Assembly (NCBI GenBank): GCA_903880095.1 | Contig: CAIRNX010000001.1 | Location: 62,001 to 126,000, forward strand | Direction: 5' to 3' | From: an uncultured Micrococcales bacterium | GTDB taxonomy: Bacteria > Actinomycetota > Actinomycetes > Actinomycetales > Microbacteriaceae | Length of the DNA stretch: 64,000 nucleotides | Shown: one piece after another, positions 52,054 through 60,749 of the stretch | How positions within the stretch are numbered: position 1 is the first letter of the stretch | Layout of the letters: the number at the start of each line of letters is the position of its first letter | Translations under genes and position numbers: made by a program | The notes under the pieces: model-generated | Told to the model about the DNA's origin: nothing | The model's database searches: none | What the model saw: only the letters and a program-made list of their open reading frames with translations

Positions 52054-52826
52054 GGTTTTACGGCATTCCAATCAAGAGTCACTTCGCCGAGTCTCCATCG
52101 CTTTCGGTCGAGCTTTATCGGCCAGCCCTCGGCAACCAATTGATCGCAAGTCGCAACCCAGCGTTGAATAGCTCCAAAGGTCGAAAGTGGAGCCTGCATC
52201 GCCCAGGCCTTATCGATCGCGGTTAGCCAGTCGTGAATCCTCTCGCCAGGCACATTGTGGTGAATCAGGGCCTTCGGTAGGCGCTCGGCAACCTTGCTCG
52301 GTGTTTCGAGCCCGCTAAGTCGCAGCGAAATCGTGAACCAAAGCGGTCGATCAGAATCGAGCGTGATCCAAGAACTTAGTCGGCCAATTTCGTCGCAGGT
52401 GCCTTCAACCAACAAGCCGCCAGGTGCAAGGCGCGACTGCATGAGTTGCCATGCTGCAGCTACCTCGGACTCGTCGTATTGCCGAAGCACGTTGAAGGCG
52501 CGAATAATCGTGGCCGCCTGCAAGCCTTTTGGTAGGGGAGTCTCGAACCCGCCATGGGTGAAGTCGAGACCTGGTTCGGCGACTGCTAAACCTCGCTCAA
52601 CACGTTCGCGTTCAATTTCTACCCCGACAACATGAACCGCTGGGTTTACTTTTTTGAGTCTTGCGTGAAGCTCTACCGCCGTAATCGGGCTCGCTCCAAA
52701 GCCAAGATCGACCACGACCGGGTTTGGTGTTTTCAGAATCGGCAAAGCCGCGATATAGCGATCGACTCGACGCAACCGGTTTGGGTTGGTCGTGCCACGC
52801 GTCACGGTGCCGATTGGTTTAGCCAC
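52050..52826 (-). CDS. SAM-dependent class I methyltransferase-like protein
   Basis: 258 residues. The Rossmann motif I is PVVVDLGFGASPITAVELHARL, followed by the acidic end of motif II at VVGVEIERERVERG. Residues 95-155 (ATIIRAFNVLRQYDESEVAAAW) form the post-core. Substrate unknown. The GTG start is 16 bases from the divergent gpmA start. Confidence 0.8.
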   Translation of the reverse strand: MAKPIGTVTRGTTNPNRLRRVDRYIAALPILKTPNPVVVDLGFGASPITAVELHARLKKVNPAVHVVGVEIERERVERGLAVAEPGLDFTHGGFETPLPKGLQAATIIRAFNVLRQYDESEVAAAWQLMQSRLAPGGLLVEGTCDEIGRLSSWITLDSDRPLWFTISLRLSGLETPSKVAERLPKALIHHNVPGERIHDWLTAIDKAWAMQAPLSTFGAIQRWVATCDQLVAEGWPIKLDRKRWRLGEVTLDWNAVKP

Positions 52827-52842
52827 GCAATAAACTTAGGTC

Positions 52843-53595
52843 ATGGCTCACAAATACACTCTCATCCTGCTTCGTCACGGCAACAGCGTCTGGAACCAGG
52901 AAAACCTTTTCACCGGCTGGGTTGACGTAGACCTAAGCGATCAGGGTCGCGCAGAAGCCCATCGCGCTGGTGAACTGCTGGCCGAGAGTGGCCTCAAGCC
53001 AGACCTTCTTTACACCTCGCGCCTAAAGCGTGCAATCAACACGGCTCACATCGCCTTGAATTCGGCCGAGCGTTCGTGGATCGACGTAAAGCGCGACTGG
53101 CGTCTAAACGAGCGTCATTACGGTGCGCTTCAGGGCAAAGACAAGGCCCAGACCTTGGCAGAGTACGGTGCCGAGCAGTTTCAGATTTGGCGCCGCTCAT
53201 TCGACGTGCCACCACCGCCGATTGACGATGCCGACAAGTTCTCGCAAGCTCACGATGAGCGTTACGCGGGTTTGAGTGAGATTCCAAAGACCGAGTGCCT
53301 AAAAGATGTTTTGATTCGCATGATGCCGCTCTGGGACGACGAAATTAAGCAAGACCTGATCGGTGGCAAGACCGTGTTGGTTACCGCTCACGGCAACTCG
53401 CTTCGCGCGCTCGTTAAGCACCTCGATGGCATCAGCGACGAAGACATTGCTGAGCTAAACATTCCGACGGGTATTCCGTTGGTTTACAAGCTCGACGAAA
53501 ACTTCAAGCCGTTGGTTGCCGGCGGCGAATACCTTGACCCGGAGGCCGCGGCAGCCGGTGCGGCTGCGGTAGCTGCTCAGGGCGCTAAAAAGTAG
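52843..53595 (+). CDS. gpmA: 2,3-bisphosphoglycerate-dependent phosphoglycerate mutase
   Basis: 250 residues: [24 protein letters not shown] carries the phosphorylated His, [18 protein letters not shown] the family loop, and [18 protein letters not shown] the second catalytic His. A glycolytic enzyme. The C-terminus has an Ala-rich tail ([16 protein letters not shown]), common in actinobacterial copies. Confidence 0.95.
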   Translation: MAHKYTLILLRHGNSVWNQENLFTGWVDVDLSDQGRAEAHRAGELLAESGLKPDLLYTSRLKRAINTAHIALNSAERSWIDVKRDWRLNERHYGALQGKDKAQTLAEYGAEQFQIWRRSFDVPPPPIDDADKFSQAHDERYAGLSEIPKTECLKDVLIRMMPLWDDEIKQDLIGGKTVLVTAHGNSLRALVKHLDGISDEDIAELNIPTGIPLVYKLDENFKPLVAGGEYLDPEAAAAGAAAVAAQGAKK

Positions 53596-53598
53596 TTT

Positions 53599-54243
53599 TT
53601 ATTCAGACCACTCGCCGGTGGTCAGGTAGCTGACCTTGGCAGAGATGTCGACCACGTGGTCGGCGAAACGCTCGTGGTAACGGCTGGCGAGAGTCACGTC
53701 GACGGTATACATCGCGTTCTCCTTCCACGAGTCGGATAGCACTGTCTCAAAAACGCCGCGGTGAAGCTCATCAACGCGCTCGTCCTCGGCCTGAATTGAG
53801 CGGGCTACATCAACGTCGGGGTTTGCGAGCAACTTAGTGATCTTGTTTCCGAGTTCAACATCGAGTTTGCCCATCTCGACAAAAACGGGCATGAGACTTT
53901 CTGGCACCGCAGAACCAGGGAACCTGAAGCGCGCAATCTGAGCAATGTGTGAGGCAAGTGCGCCCATGCGCTCGAGCGAAGCACTCATGCGCAGAGCCGA
54001 AACCAAGATTCGCAAGTCGCGAGCGACCGGTGACTGGCGGGCAAGAATGCGAATAACAAGTTCGTCGAGGGTTAGTGCCTTATCGCTGATGGCGTCGGCG
54101 CTGGCGATTGCCTGGTCTGCCACGGTGACGTCAGAGGTGGTGAATGCAATGGTTGCGTTCTTCATGACGTTGGTAACGTCGGTTGCGATCTCAACTAGGC
54201 GGTCTTGAACCTCTTTGAGTTCATTCTGAAAAACTTCGCGCAT
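53599..54243 (-). CDS. phoU: Phosphate transport regulator PhoU
   Basis: 214 residues forming two PhoU three-helix repeats; MREVFQNELKEVQDRLVEIA and DELVIRILARQSPVARDLRILVSALRMSASLERMG are the family's metal-binding E/DxxxD blocks. PhoU restrains the Pst transporter and the phosphate sensor kinase. It is divergent from the SenX3-like kinase, the usual actinobacterial arrangement. No pst genes lie in the window. Confidence 0.95.
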   Translation of the reverse strand: MREVFQNELKEVQDRLVEIATDVTNVMKNATIAFTTSDVTVADQAIASADAISDKALTLDELVIRILARQSPVARDLRILVSALRMSASLERMGALASHIAQIARFRFPGSAVPESLMPVFVEMGKLDVELGNKITKLLANPDVDVARSIQAEDERVDELHRGVFETVLSDSWKENAMYTVDVTLASRYHERFADHVVDISAKVSYLTTGEWSE

Positions 54244-54353
54244 CTGGAAATCCTCTGTTAGGTAACTAAAAGGCTGTCATCGGGAGGTAAACGCTTATAA
54301 AACAAACACTTAACCCCGAACTAAATACTTCACTCAAAGGATAACCTTAGGGA

Positions 54354-55496
54354 GTGAACTTCTGGTGGTTAGTGTTGGCATTTTCGCTGGGCGTCCTCGC
54401 CCTTGCGCGACCGCTTTACCTTGCCCGAAAAGCTTCGAAAATCACCCCAGATGAATCGGTCTCAATCGCCGATGGCGCTGCAGAAATCCTAGAAGCGCTG
54501 GCCGAAGCTGGCGTAGTTTTGGGAACCCAAAATAAGGTTTTAAAAGCTACGACGGCCGCTCTTGCGATGGGCCTCATCAGCGGGCGTGCAGTCGTAAATT
54601 TTCAACTCATCGACTTGATTTCGCTCGCTCGATCAACGGGCGCGATCCAGCAAGCGGAGCTGGAATTCGAGTCTGGTGTTCAGGGTGCGAAACCTTTATT
54701 CATCAGAGCTCGCGCAGTTTCACTCGGCGGACAAACCGTACTTCTGATAGTTGAGGATCGCACAGAAGCGCAGCGCCTCGACGAAACCCGCCGCGATTTC
54801 ATGGCCAACATCTCTCACGAGTTGAAGACTCCGGTTGGCGCGATTGGTCTTCTGGCCGAAACCATCAGCTCGAGCCCCGATGACGCCGAGCTTGTCGCAA
54901 AATTTTCTAAGCGAATTTTGAAAGAGTCGAAGCGCCTAACCGCTCTGGTTCAAGATGTGATTCAGCTTTCCAGAATTCAAGCTTCAGAAACGGTTCAGAG
55001 TGCTGAGCTTTTGAACATTGAGGACGTCTTGAGAGAGGCCATCGAACGCAACGCCTTTAAGGCGGAGCGAAGGAAAATAAATGTGAATTTTGCGCCCGAG
55101 AAGGGGCTGAAGATTATTGGCGATGAAGAAATGCTTGCCGTGGCCTTCAAGAACATTATCGAGAATGCAATCGACTATTCTCCGGAGGGCTCAAATGTCG
55201 CTGTCACTACCGAAAAAGACGGCTCCCAGGTTTCAGTCAAAGTTGTGGATAGCGGCGTTGGTATCGCCAAAGATGACCTCGAGAGAATTTTTGAACGTTT
55301 CTACCGAACGGATCCTGCTAGATCGCGCCAAACAGGTGGCACTGGCCTTGGTTTGAGTATCGTCAAGCATGTAATCACCTCTCACCTAGGTGAAATCCGC
55401 GTGGCATCGAAAGTAGGTGTTGGCTCCACGTTCACGTTGTTGTTACCTTTAGCCGATAAAAAGTTAGTAGCGAAGAAGAAGGTAACTAATGGCTAA
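54354..55496 (+). CDS. senX3: SenX3/PhoR-type sensor histidine kinase
   Basis: 380 residues with one N-terminal membrane helix (about 2-20), a PAS-like segment, then HisKA with DFMANISHELKTPVGAIGLL (phospho-His), and HATPase_c with NIIENAIDYSPEG, DSGVGIAKDD and TGGTGLGLSIVKH. The design fits SenX3, which senses phosphate through PhoU/Pst. GTG start. It overlaps regX3 by eight bases. Confidence 0.92.
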   Translation: MNFWWLVLAFSLGVLALARPLYLARKASKITPDESVSIADGAAEILEALAEAGVVLGTQNKVLKATTAALAMGLISGRAVVNFQLIDLISLARSTGAIQQAELEFESGVQGAKPLFIRARAVSLGGQTVLLIVEDRTEAQRLDETRRDFMANISHELKTPVGAIGLLAETISSSPDDAELVAKFSKRILKESKRLTALVQDVIQLSRIQASETVQSAELLNIEDVLREAIERNAFKAERRKINVNFAPEKGLKIIGDEEMLAVAFKNIIENAIDYSPEGSNVAVTTEKDGSQVSVKVVDSGVGIAKDDLERIFERFYRTDPARSRQTGGTGLGLSIVKHVITSHLGEIRVASKVGVGSTFTLLLPLADKKLVAKKKVTNG

Positions 55497-56169
55497 AATC
55501 TTGGTCGTCGAAGACGAAGCGTCATACCGCGAAACACTTGCGATTCTGCTACCTAAAGAAGGTCACGAAGTTATTGTGGCCGCTGACGGGCACGAGGCTC
55601 TAGCTCGTTTCGCGGATTCGAATCCAGACCTCATTCTTCTTGACCTTATGCTTCCTGGAATCAGTGGCAACGAGGTTTGTCGCACGATTCGCCAAACCTC
55701 AAACGTGCCGATCATCATGCTCACGGCTAAAGACTCAGAAACCGATGAAGTTGTTGGGCTCGAGATCGGCGCCGACGACTACATAACCAAGCTGGCTTCT
55801 TCTTCAAAAATCATCGCCCGCATAAACAAGGTTTTGAGTCGGCGAATCGATCCAGTTTTCGAAGACGGCGATGTTCTCTCGGCTGGCCCAGTGACGTTGG
55901 ACATCGAACGTCACATCGTTACTGTGGACGGTGCGAAAGTGGCTTTTCCGCTAAAAGAGTTTGAACTGCTTGAACTTTTGATGAGGAACGTGAACCGAGT
56001 TCTGCCGCGACACTTAATTATCGAAAGGGTTTGGGGGTCGAACTACTACGGTGACACCAAGACCCTTGACGTTCATGTCAAGCGACTGCGAACGAAGATA
56101 GAACCTGATTCTGAGCGACCGCAGTACCTTGTGACCGTTCGCGGGCTCGGGTATAAGTTCGAAGCGTAG
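55489..56169 (+). CDS. regX3: RegX3/PhoP-type response regulator
   Basis: 226 residues: an OmpR-family regulator with receiver acidic pocket VEDEASYRE, phosphoacceptor Asp in LILLDLMLPGISG, and an HTH from FPLKEFELLELLMRNVNRVL to TLDVHVKRLRTKI. It should activate phosphate-starvation genes. One oddity: after the conserved receiver Lys (ADDYITK) the next residue is Leu where Pro is almost universal, which may alter signal relay. Confidence 0.93.
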   Translation: MAKILVVEDEASYRETLAILLPKEGHEVIVAADGHEALARFADSNPDLILLDLMLPGISGNEVCRTIRQTSNVPIIMLTAKDSETDEVVGLEIGADDYITKLASSSKIIARINKVLSRRIDPVFEDGDVLSAGPVTLDIERHIVTVDGAKVAFPLKEFELLELLMRNVNRVLPRHLIIERVWGSNYYGDTKTLDVHVKRLRTKIEPDSERPQYLVTVRGLGYKFEA

Positions 56170-56179
56170 TTTTTATAGG

Positions 56180-56656
56180 CTAGTTCTTAAAGTACGGTGC
56201 GTACTGGTCTAGTTTTCCGTCAAGCACCGGAACAGTAAGTTGTTGTCCTGTTTGGCCGTCTACCGATATCCAGATGGTCACGTTTGTGCCGGGTGCACCA
56301 GCAATGCTCACACCTAAGCCCGCAGTATCGCTACCTGCGCCGAGGCCAAGAGTCTCGCCCGCTGAAACGACGATGGGATCGGTCTTGGTGCGAACATCAA
56401 AGTCCGTGTACTCGAACTGCACCGTGATGTCTTTAGCGTTGTCGTTGACAACGGAGCCGATCAGCTTGCCCCCGTCTGTGCCATTGCTTAAGTAGATGAA
56501 GTTGCGAAGCTTTACGTTGCCGATGTTGAGCTGGCTACCGTCGCTTGGAGCATAAGCCAGCATGCTGTCAACGTGACTGTTTAGGCTGCAGCCGGTGGTG
56601 CCGACTAGCAGAGCAGCAGAAATGGCGATGGTCGATACGATTTTGCGCAAGTTCAT
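56180..56656 (-). CDS. Lipoprotein of unknown function
   Basis: 158 residues from the ATG at 56656, with GGAGGAATA in front. The signal ends in the lipobox LVGTTGC (Cys23). The mature domain has the VKLRNFIYLSNGTDGGKLIG and NDNAKDITVQFEYTDF strands of a small immunoglobulin-like or FxLD-type beta sandwich seen in actinobacterial DNA-modification-independent lipoproteins; no name can be given. Convergent with regX3. Confidence 0.7.
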   Translation of the reverse strand: MNLRKIVSTIAISAALLVGTTGCSLNSHVDSMLAYAPSDGSQLNIGNVKLRNFIYLSNGTDGGKLIGSVVNDNAKDITVQFEYTDFDVRTKTDPIVVSAGETLGLGAGSDTAGLGVSIAGAPGTNVTIWISVDGQTGQQLTVPVLDGKLDQYAPYFKN

Positions 56657-56747
56657 TATTCCTCCATGAGCAACAGACCACTCCAGTTTACCCTTTAGAA
56701 ACAGCGGGGTCTGTGGTAAAATCGTTGTTTCGAAGGGAATTAACTCC

Positions 56748-57263
56748 ATGGCAACCCCAGCTCACCTCAAAAAGGGCAAGACAGTAATGTACCCGCACCA
56801 CGGTGCGGCAAAAATTGTCGAAATTGCCGACCGCCCGTTCCGTGGACAGGTCGAAACTCACCTTCGCCTCGAGGTAGCAATAACCTCGCTCCAGATTTGG
56901 ATTCCGGTCTCCAAGATCGGCACCGACGAAGGTCAGGTGCCGGTTCGCAAGGTAATCGATGACGAACAACTCAAAGAGGTTAAGAAGTGCCTCCGCGAAG
57001 AATTCGTCGAAGAGCCAACCAACTGGTCACGCCGTTACAAAGCAAACAACGAAAAGCTTGACTCGGGCGAGGTCATGAAGGTGGCACAGGTTGTTCGTGA
57101 CCTTTGGCGTCGCGATCAAGACAAAGGCCTTTCGGCCGGTGAAAAGCGCATGCTTGCAAAGGCGCGCCAGGTTCTTGAGTCTGAGTGGGCTCTGGCTCGC
57201 GGAATCACTGAAGAAGCCGCAACCGCCGAGGTCGAAAAAGTTCTTTCAACCAAGAAGGACTAA
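56748..57263 (+). CDS. carD: CarD-family RNA-polymerase-binding regulator
   Basis: 171 residues: an N-terminal Tudor-like RNAP-interaction domain (KKGKTVMYPHHGAAKIVEI) and a helical C-terminal DNA-binding half (NWSRRYKANNEKLDSGEVMKVAQV, GLSAGEKRMLAKARQVL). CarD stabilises the open complex at rRNA promoters and is essential in mycobacteria. It begins the carD-ispDF-cysS-rlmB series. Confidence 0.95.
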   Translation: MATPAHLKKGKTVMYPHHGAAKIVEIADRPFRGQVETHLRLEVAITSLQIWIPVSKIGTDEGQVPVRKVIDDEQLKEVKKCLREEFVEEPTNWSRRYKANNEKLDSGEVMKVAQVVRDLWRRDQDKGLSAGEKRMLAKARQVLESEWALARGITEEAATAEVEKVLSTKKD

Positions 57264-57269
57264 CCTGCC

Positions 57270-58406
57270 ATGACGCCGGATCTAGCGGTGGTTTTGGTAG
57301 CCGGCGGTCTCGGTGTGCGCCTTGGTGCGGGCAAGCCAAAGGCTCTGGTTGAGTTTTCAGGCAAAACCATTCTCGAACATGCTCTCGTTGGTGCTTCGCG
57401 CGCCCGCGGTTTAGCGCAAATAGTCGTAGCCGCTCCGGCCGACCATCTCGCCGAGGTTTCTGAGCTTGTCGCCGGCTCGGTTGGTGATGTCGACTTCACC
57501 GTCGTCGCCGGAGGCGAAACTCGTCAGCAATCAATTGCAAATGCTCTGATGCATGTCGAAGCCCCCGTCGTTTTAGTTCACGATGCTGCGAGGGCTTTGG
57601 CCCCCGCGTCACTTTTTAACCGCGTTGCCGACTCGGTTCGCGAAACCGGAGTTGGCACCGTGCCTGTGCTTGAGGTTTTCGACACCATAAAGCGTGTTGA
57701 GGGTGACTTGGTTCGCGAGACAGTTGACCGAAGCGCTTTGCGTAAGGCGCAGACCCCTCAAGGTTTTTCCACCAACGCTCTGAAGGCTGCCTACGAAGGC
57801 GCGCAAGCCGAATACACCGACGATGCAGCCCTCATGCAGGCAACCGGGGCAACCATTCGATTCGTTGACGGTGACGCCGCTGCATACAAGATCACGACAC
57901 CAGAAGACCTTGAAACCGAGACGCGCACCGGAATAGGAACCGACACCCACCGATTCACCGAAGACACCTCGAAGCCGCTTTACCTTGGCACCGTGGTTTG
58001 GGAAGGCGAACGGGGGCTCGACGGGCATTCAGACGGCGATGCGCTGAGCCACGCAATCGTAGACGCACTGCTATCGGCTGCCGGTTTAGGCGACATCGGT
58101 TCAAACTTCGGCGTTGATCGCCCCGAATTCGCCGGAGCAAACGGCGCGGTTTTCTTGGCCGAGACTCTTCGCCTGCTTAGTGAATCGGGTTGGCAGGTTG
58201 GCAACGTATCTGCACAGGTCATCGGAAACCGTCCAAAGGTCGGCCCGCACCGAGCTCGAGTCGAAGAGGTTCTCAGCAACATTCTTGGCGCTCCGGTCAC
58301 GATAAGCGCAACAACCACAGACGGATTGGGTTTCTTGGGCAACACCGAAGGAGTCGCCGTCGTAGCCTCAGCGCTCATCAAAAAGCGCGCGGATAGGCTG
58401 AACTAG
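57270..58406 (+). CDS. ispDF: Bifunctional IspD/IspF, non-mevalonate isoprenoid synthesis
   Basis: 378 residues. Residues 1-215 are IspD (VVLVAGGLGVRLGAGKPKAL, VVLVHDAARALA, RKAQTPQGF); residues 218-378 are IspF (GIGTDTHRF, LDGHSDGDALSHAIVDALL, the zinc residues DxH/H). The two steps of the MEP pathway are fused, as in many actinobacteria. The gene's stop overlaps the cysS GTG start. Confidence 0.95.
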   Translation: MTPDLAVVLVAGGLGVRLGAGKPKALVEFSGKTILEHALVGASRARGLAQIVVAAPADHLAEVSELVAGSVGDVDFTVVAGGETRQQSIANALMHVEAPVVLVHDAARALAPASLFNRVADSVRETGVGTVPVLEVFDTIKRVEGDLVRETVDRSALRKAQTPQGFSTNALKAAYEGAQAEYTDDAALMQATGATIRFVDGDAAAYKITTPEDLETETRTGIGTDTHRFTEDTSKPLYLGTVVWEGERGLDGHSDGDALSHAIVDALLSAAGLGDIGSNFGVDRPEFAGANGAVFLAETLRLLSESGWQVGNVSAQVIGNRPKVGPHRARVEEVLSNILGAPVTISATTTDGLGFLGNTEGVAVVASALIKKRADRLN

Positions 58407-59740
58407 TGGCCCTAAGCATCTATGACTCAAAGAGCGCCGGCATTCGTGCGTTCGAGCCGCTCACACCCGGCAAGGTTGGCATCTACGTATGTGGCCCAAC
58501 GGTTCAGTCGGCCCCGCACGTTGGGCACCTTCGAAGCGCTGTTGCGTTCGACATCATTGCCAACTGGTTGCGCGTCGGGCACGGCCTAGACGTGAAGTTG
58601 GTTCGCAACGTCACCGACATCGACGACAAGATCCTCGCCAACGCCAAAGAGCAGGGCAAGGATTGGCGCGAACTTGCGGTTGAGGTTGAGGCAATCTTCA
58701 ACGGGGTTTACGAATCAATCGGTGCCGGGGTGCTAACAAGACCTCACGCAACCGAGCACATTGCCGACATGGTTGCCATCATCGAAGAACTGATCAACCG
58801 CGGGCACGCTTACCAAGCCGAGGGCAGCGCAAACGTATTCTTCGATACCGCATCTTGGGCTGGATATGGCGAACTAACCCGCCAAAAGCTCGAAAACATG
58901 GAGGGCGAGGCTATCGGGGGAGGCCGCAGAGCTGCTCATGACTTTGCTCTCTGGAAGGCGCCGAAGCCTGGGGAGCCTGAATCCGCTTCATGGGATTCAC
59001 CTTGGGGCAAGGGTAGGCCGGGTTGGCACATCGAGTGCTCGGCTATGACCTTCGCTGAGTTTGGCGAATCGTTCGACATTCACGGTGGCGGTCTAGACCT
59101 CAGGTTTCCGCACCACGAAAACGAGCTCGCCCAGTCACGTGCAGCCGGTTACTCGTTTGCTAACTTTTGGATGCACAACGGCTTGGTCACGGTTTCGGGG
59201 CAGAAGATGTCCAAGTCGCTTGGCAACGGTGTTTCGGTTGACGAGTTTTTTGACCAGGGGAGCCCGGCAGCTGTGCGCTACTGGCTTGGTTCGGCACACT
59301 ACCGTTCTACCCTCGACTATTCGCCGAACGCCATAGCCGACGCCGAGGCCGCTGTCTCACGCATTCAAAACTTCATGGGCCGCAACCTTGATGTGCCTGC
59401 AGGTGAAATACCTAAAGCCTTCGCCGAAGCCATGGACGCCGATTTCAATGTGCCCGCAGCGCTCGCCGTTTTACACGACGCGGTTCGTGCCGGTAACTCT
59501 GGAGACTCTTCGGTGGCTGGTGGCGTGGCTGCTATGGCTGCCGTCCTAGGCATCGAAGCAGAAGTTTTCGAGGCAAGCCCCGAACTTGCGGCTAAGGTTG
59601 AAGCGCTGCTTGAAGAGCGCAAAATGGCTCGCGCCAACAAAGATTTCTCGCGATCAGACATGATTCGCGAAGAGCTAAACCAACTAGGTGTCACCATCGA
59701 AGACACCGCAAACGGAACGACTTGGAGCATCAATGGCTAG
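58406..59740 (+). CDS. cysS: Cysteine-tRNA ligase
   Basis: 444 residues of class I CysRS. VCGPTVQSAPHVGHLRS contains the first Zn-Cys and the HIGH-like sequence HVGH; WHIECSAM and HHENE complete the zinc site; KMSKSLGN is the KMSKS loop. The C-terminal domain is slightly short for the family (typical 460-470 residues). The gene overlaps rlmB by eight bases. Confidence 0.96.
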   Translation: MALSIYDSKSAGIRAFEPLTPGKVGIYVCGPTVQSAPHVGHLRSAVAFDIIANWLRVGHGLDVKLVRNVTDIDDKILANAKEQGKDWRELAVEVEAIFNGVYESIGAGVLTRPHATEHIADMVAIIEELINRGHAYQAEGSANVFFDTASWAGYGELTRQKLENMEGEAIGGGRRAAHDFALWKAPKPGEPESASWDSPWGKGRPGWHIECSAMTFAEFGESFDIHGGGLDLRFPHHENELAQSRAAGYSFANFWMHNGLVTVSGQKMSKSLGNGVSVDEFFDQGSPAAVRYWLGSAHYRSTLDYSPNAIADAEAAVSRIQNFMGRNLDVPAGEIPKAFAEAMDADFNVPAALAVLHDAVRAGNSGDSSVAGGVAAMAAVLGIEAEVFEASPELAAKVEALLEERKMARANKDFSRSDMIREELNQLGVTIEDTANGTTWSING

Positions 59741-60749
59741 CAAAGGCAAGCGCCCCGGCACAGCAAAAGGCAAAAAGGGCCCGACCGCCGGCACCGGTGG
59801 CCACAACAAGGCACGCCTAGAAGGTCGTGGGCCAACACCTAAAGCTGAAGACCGCAAGGGCCACAAGGCGTTTAGGGGCAAGCGTGCCGAAGAACGCCGC
59901 ACTGCGACCGGCAAGGGCGAGTTCTTAGCGCCTTCGGCTCGCACCGCGGGTGTCAGTGGCGCTGCCCGAAACAACTCGAAGCCTGTTTCTAAGGCTTCAG
60001 ACGCCAACGAGGTTCTTTCTGGCCGCAACTCTGTTGTCGAGGCTCTTCGCGCGAAGGTTCCGGCAACCGCTCTCTACCTAGCGAACCGTATTGAGGTTGA
60101 TGACCGCGTCAAAGAGGCAATCACTCTTGCAAACTCGAGGCAGATTCCTGTTCACGAAGTCACCCGCCCAGAGATCGACCGCCTAACCGGCTTTGACTCA
60201 ATCAACCAGGGCATCGCACTAGCCGTGCCGCCTTACAACTACCTGCACCCAATGGACCTCCTAGACAAGGTGGTCGCTCGCGGCCAAAAGCCACTTTTTG
60301 TCGCGCTTGATGGAATAACCGACCCTCGCAACCTAGGAGCAATCATTCGCTCGGTTGCCGCCTTTGGTGGTCAGGGAGTTATTTTGCCTCAGCGACGATC
60401 AACCGGTGTAACCGCCTCAGCTTGGAAGACCTCGGCCGGAGCCGCGGCTCGTATTCCTGTCGCGCTCGCAGCCAACCTAAACAACACTCTCAAAGAGTTC
60501 AAGAAGCGCGGACTTTTCGTGGTCGGCCTTGATGGCGATGGCGATATCAGCCTGCCAAACTTTGATCTGGGTACCGAGCCGGTCATTCTTGTGATTGGCT
60601 CTGAAGGCAAGGGGTTAAGTCGACTGGTTCAAGAAAACTGCGACGCAATCTTGTCGATTCCAATTACCGGCCACACAGAGTCGCTCAACGCGGGTATTGC
60701 AGCCAGCGTTGCTCTCTACGAGGTTTCGCGCAGACGCGGCACAAACTAA
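59733..60749 (+). CDS. rlmB: 23S rRNA (guanosine-2'-O-)-methyltransferase RlmB, SpoU family
   Basis: 338 residues from the ATG at 59733. The N-terminal 90 residues are Lys/Gly-rich and probably disordered. RNA-substrate domain from GRNSVVEALRAKVP; the SPOUT trefoil knot domain has DGITDPRNLGAIIRSVAAFG, VILVIGSEGKGLSRLV and IPITGHTESLNAGIAASVALYEV. It methylates the ribose of a 23S rRNA guanosine. The four-gene series carD to rlmB is transcribed together. Confidence 0.93.
   Translation: MASKGKRPGTAKGKKGPTAGTGGHNKARLEGRGPTPKAEDRKGHKAFRGKRAEERRTATGKGEFLAPSARTAGVSGAARNNSKPVSKASDANEVLSGRNSVVEALRAKVPATALYLANRIEVDDRVKEAITLANSRQIPVHEVTRPEIDRLTGFDSINQGIALAVPPYNYLHPMDLLDKVVARGQKPLFVALDGITDPRNLGAIIRSVAAFGGQGVILPQRRSTGVTASAWKTSAGAAARIPVALAANLNNTLKEFKKRGLFVVGLDGDGDISLPNFDLGTEPVILVIGSEGKGLSRLVQENCDAILSIPITGHTESLNAGIAASVALYEVSRRRGTN

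Noticed and set aside
54244-54353. A possible Pho box (GTTCAC-like repeat) between phoU and senX3
   Set aside because: Only one GTTCACTCCCT unit is visible on the minus strand, starting at the senX3 start codon itself; the second direct repeat is missing, so a PHO box cannot be supported.
55741-55860. A frameshift around the unusual KLASSSKII stretch of RegX3
   Set aside because: The frame is continuous and the flanking residues (GADDYITK and ARINKVL) are in register; a single substitution explains it.
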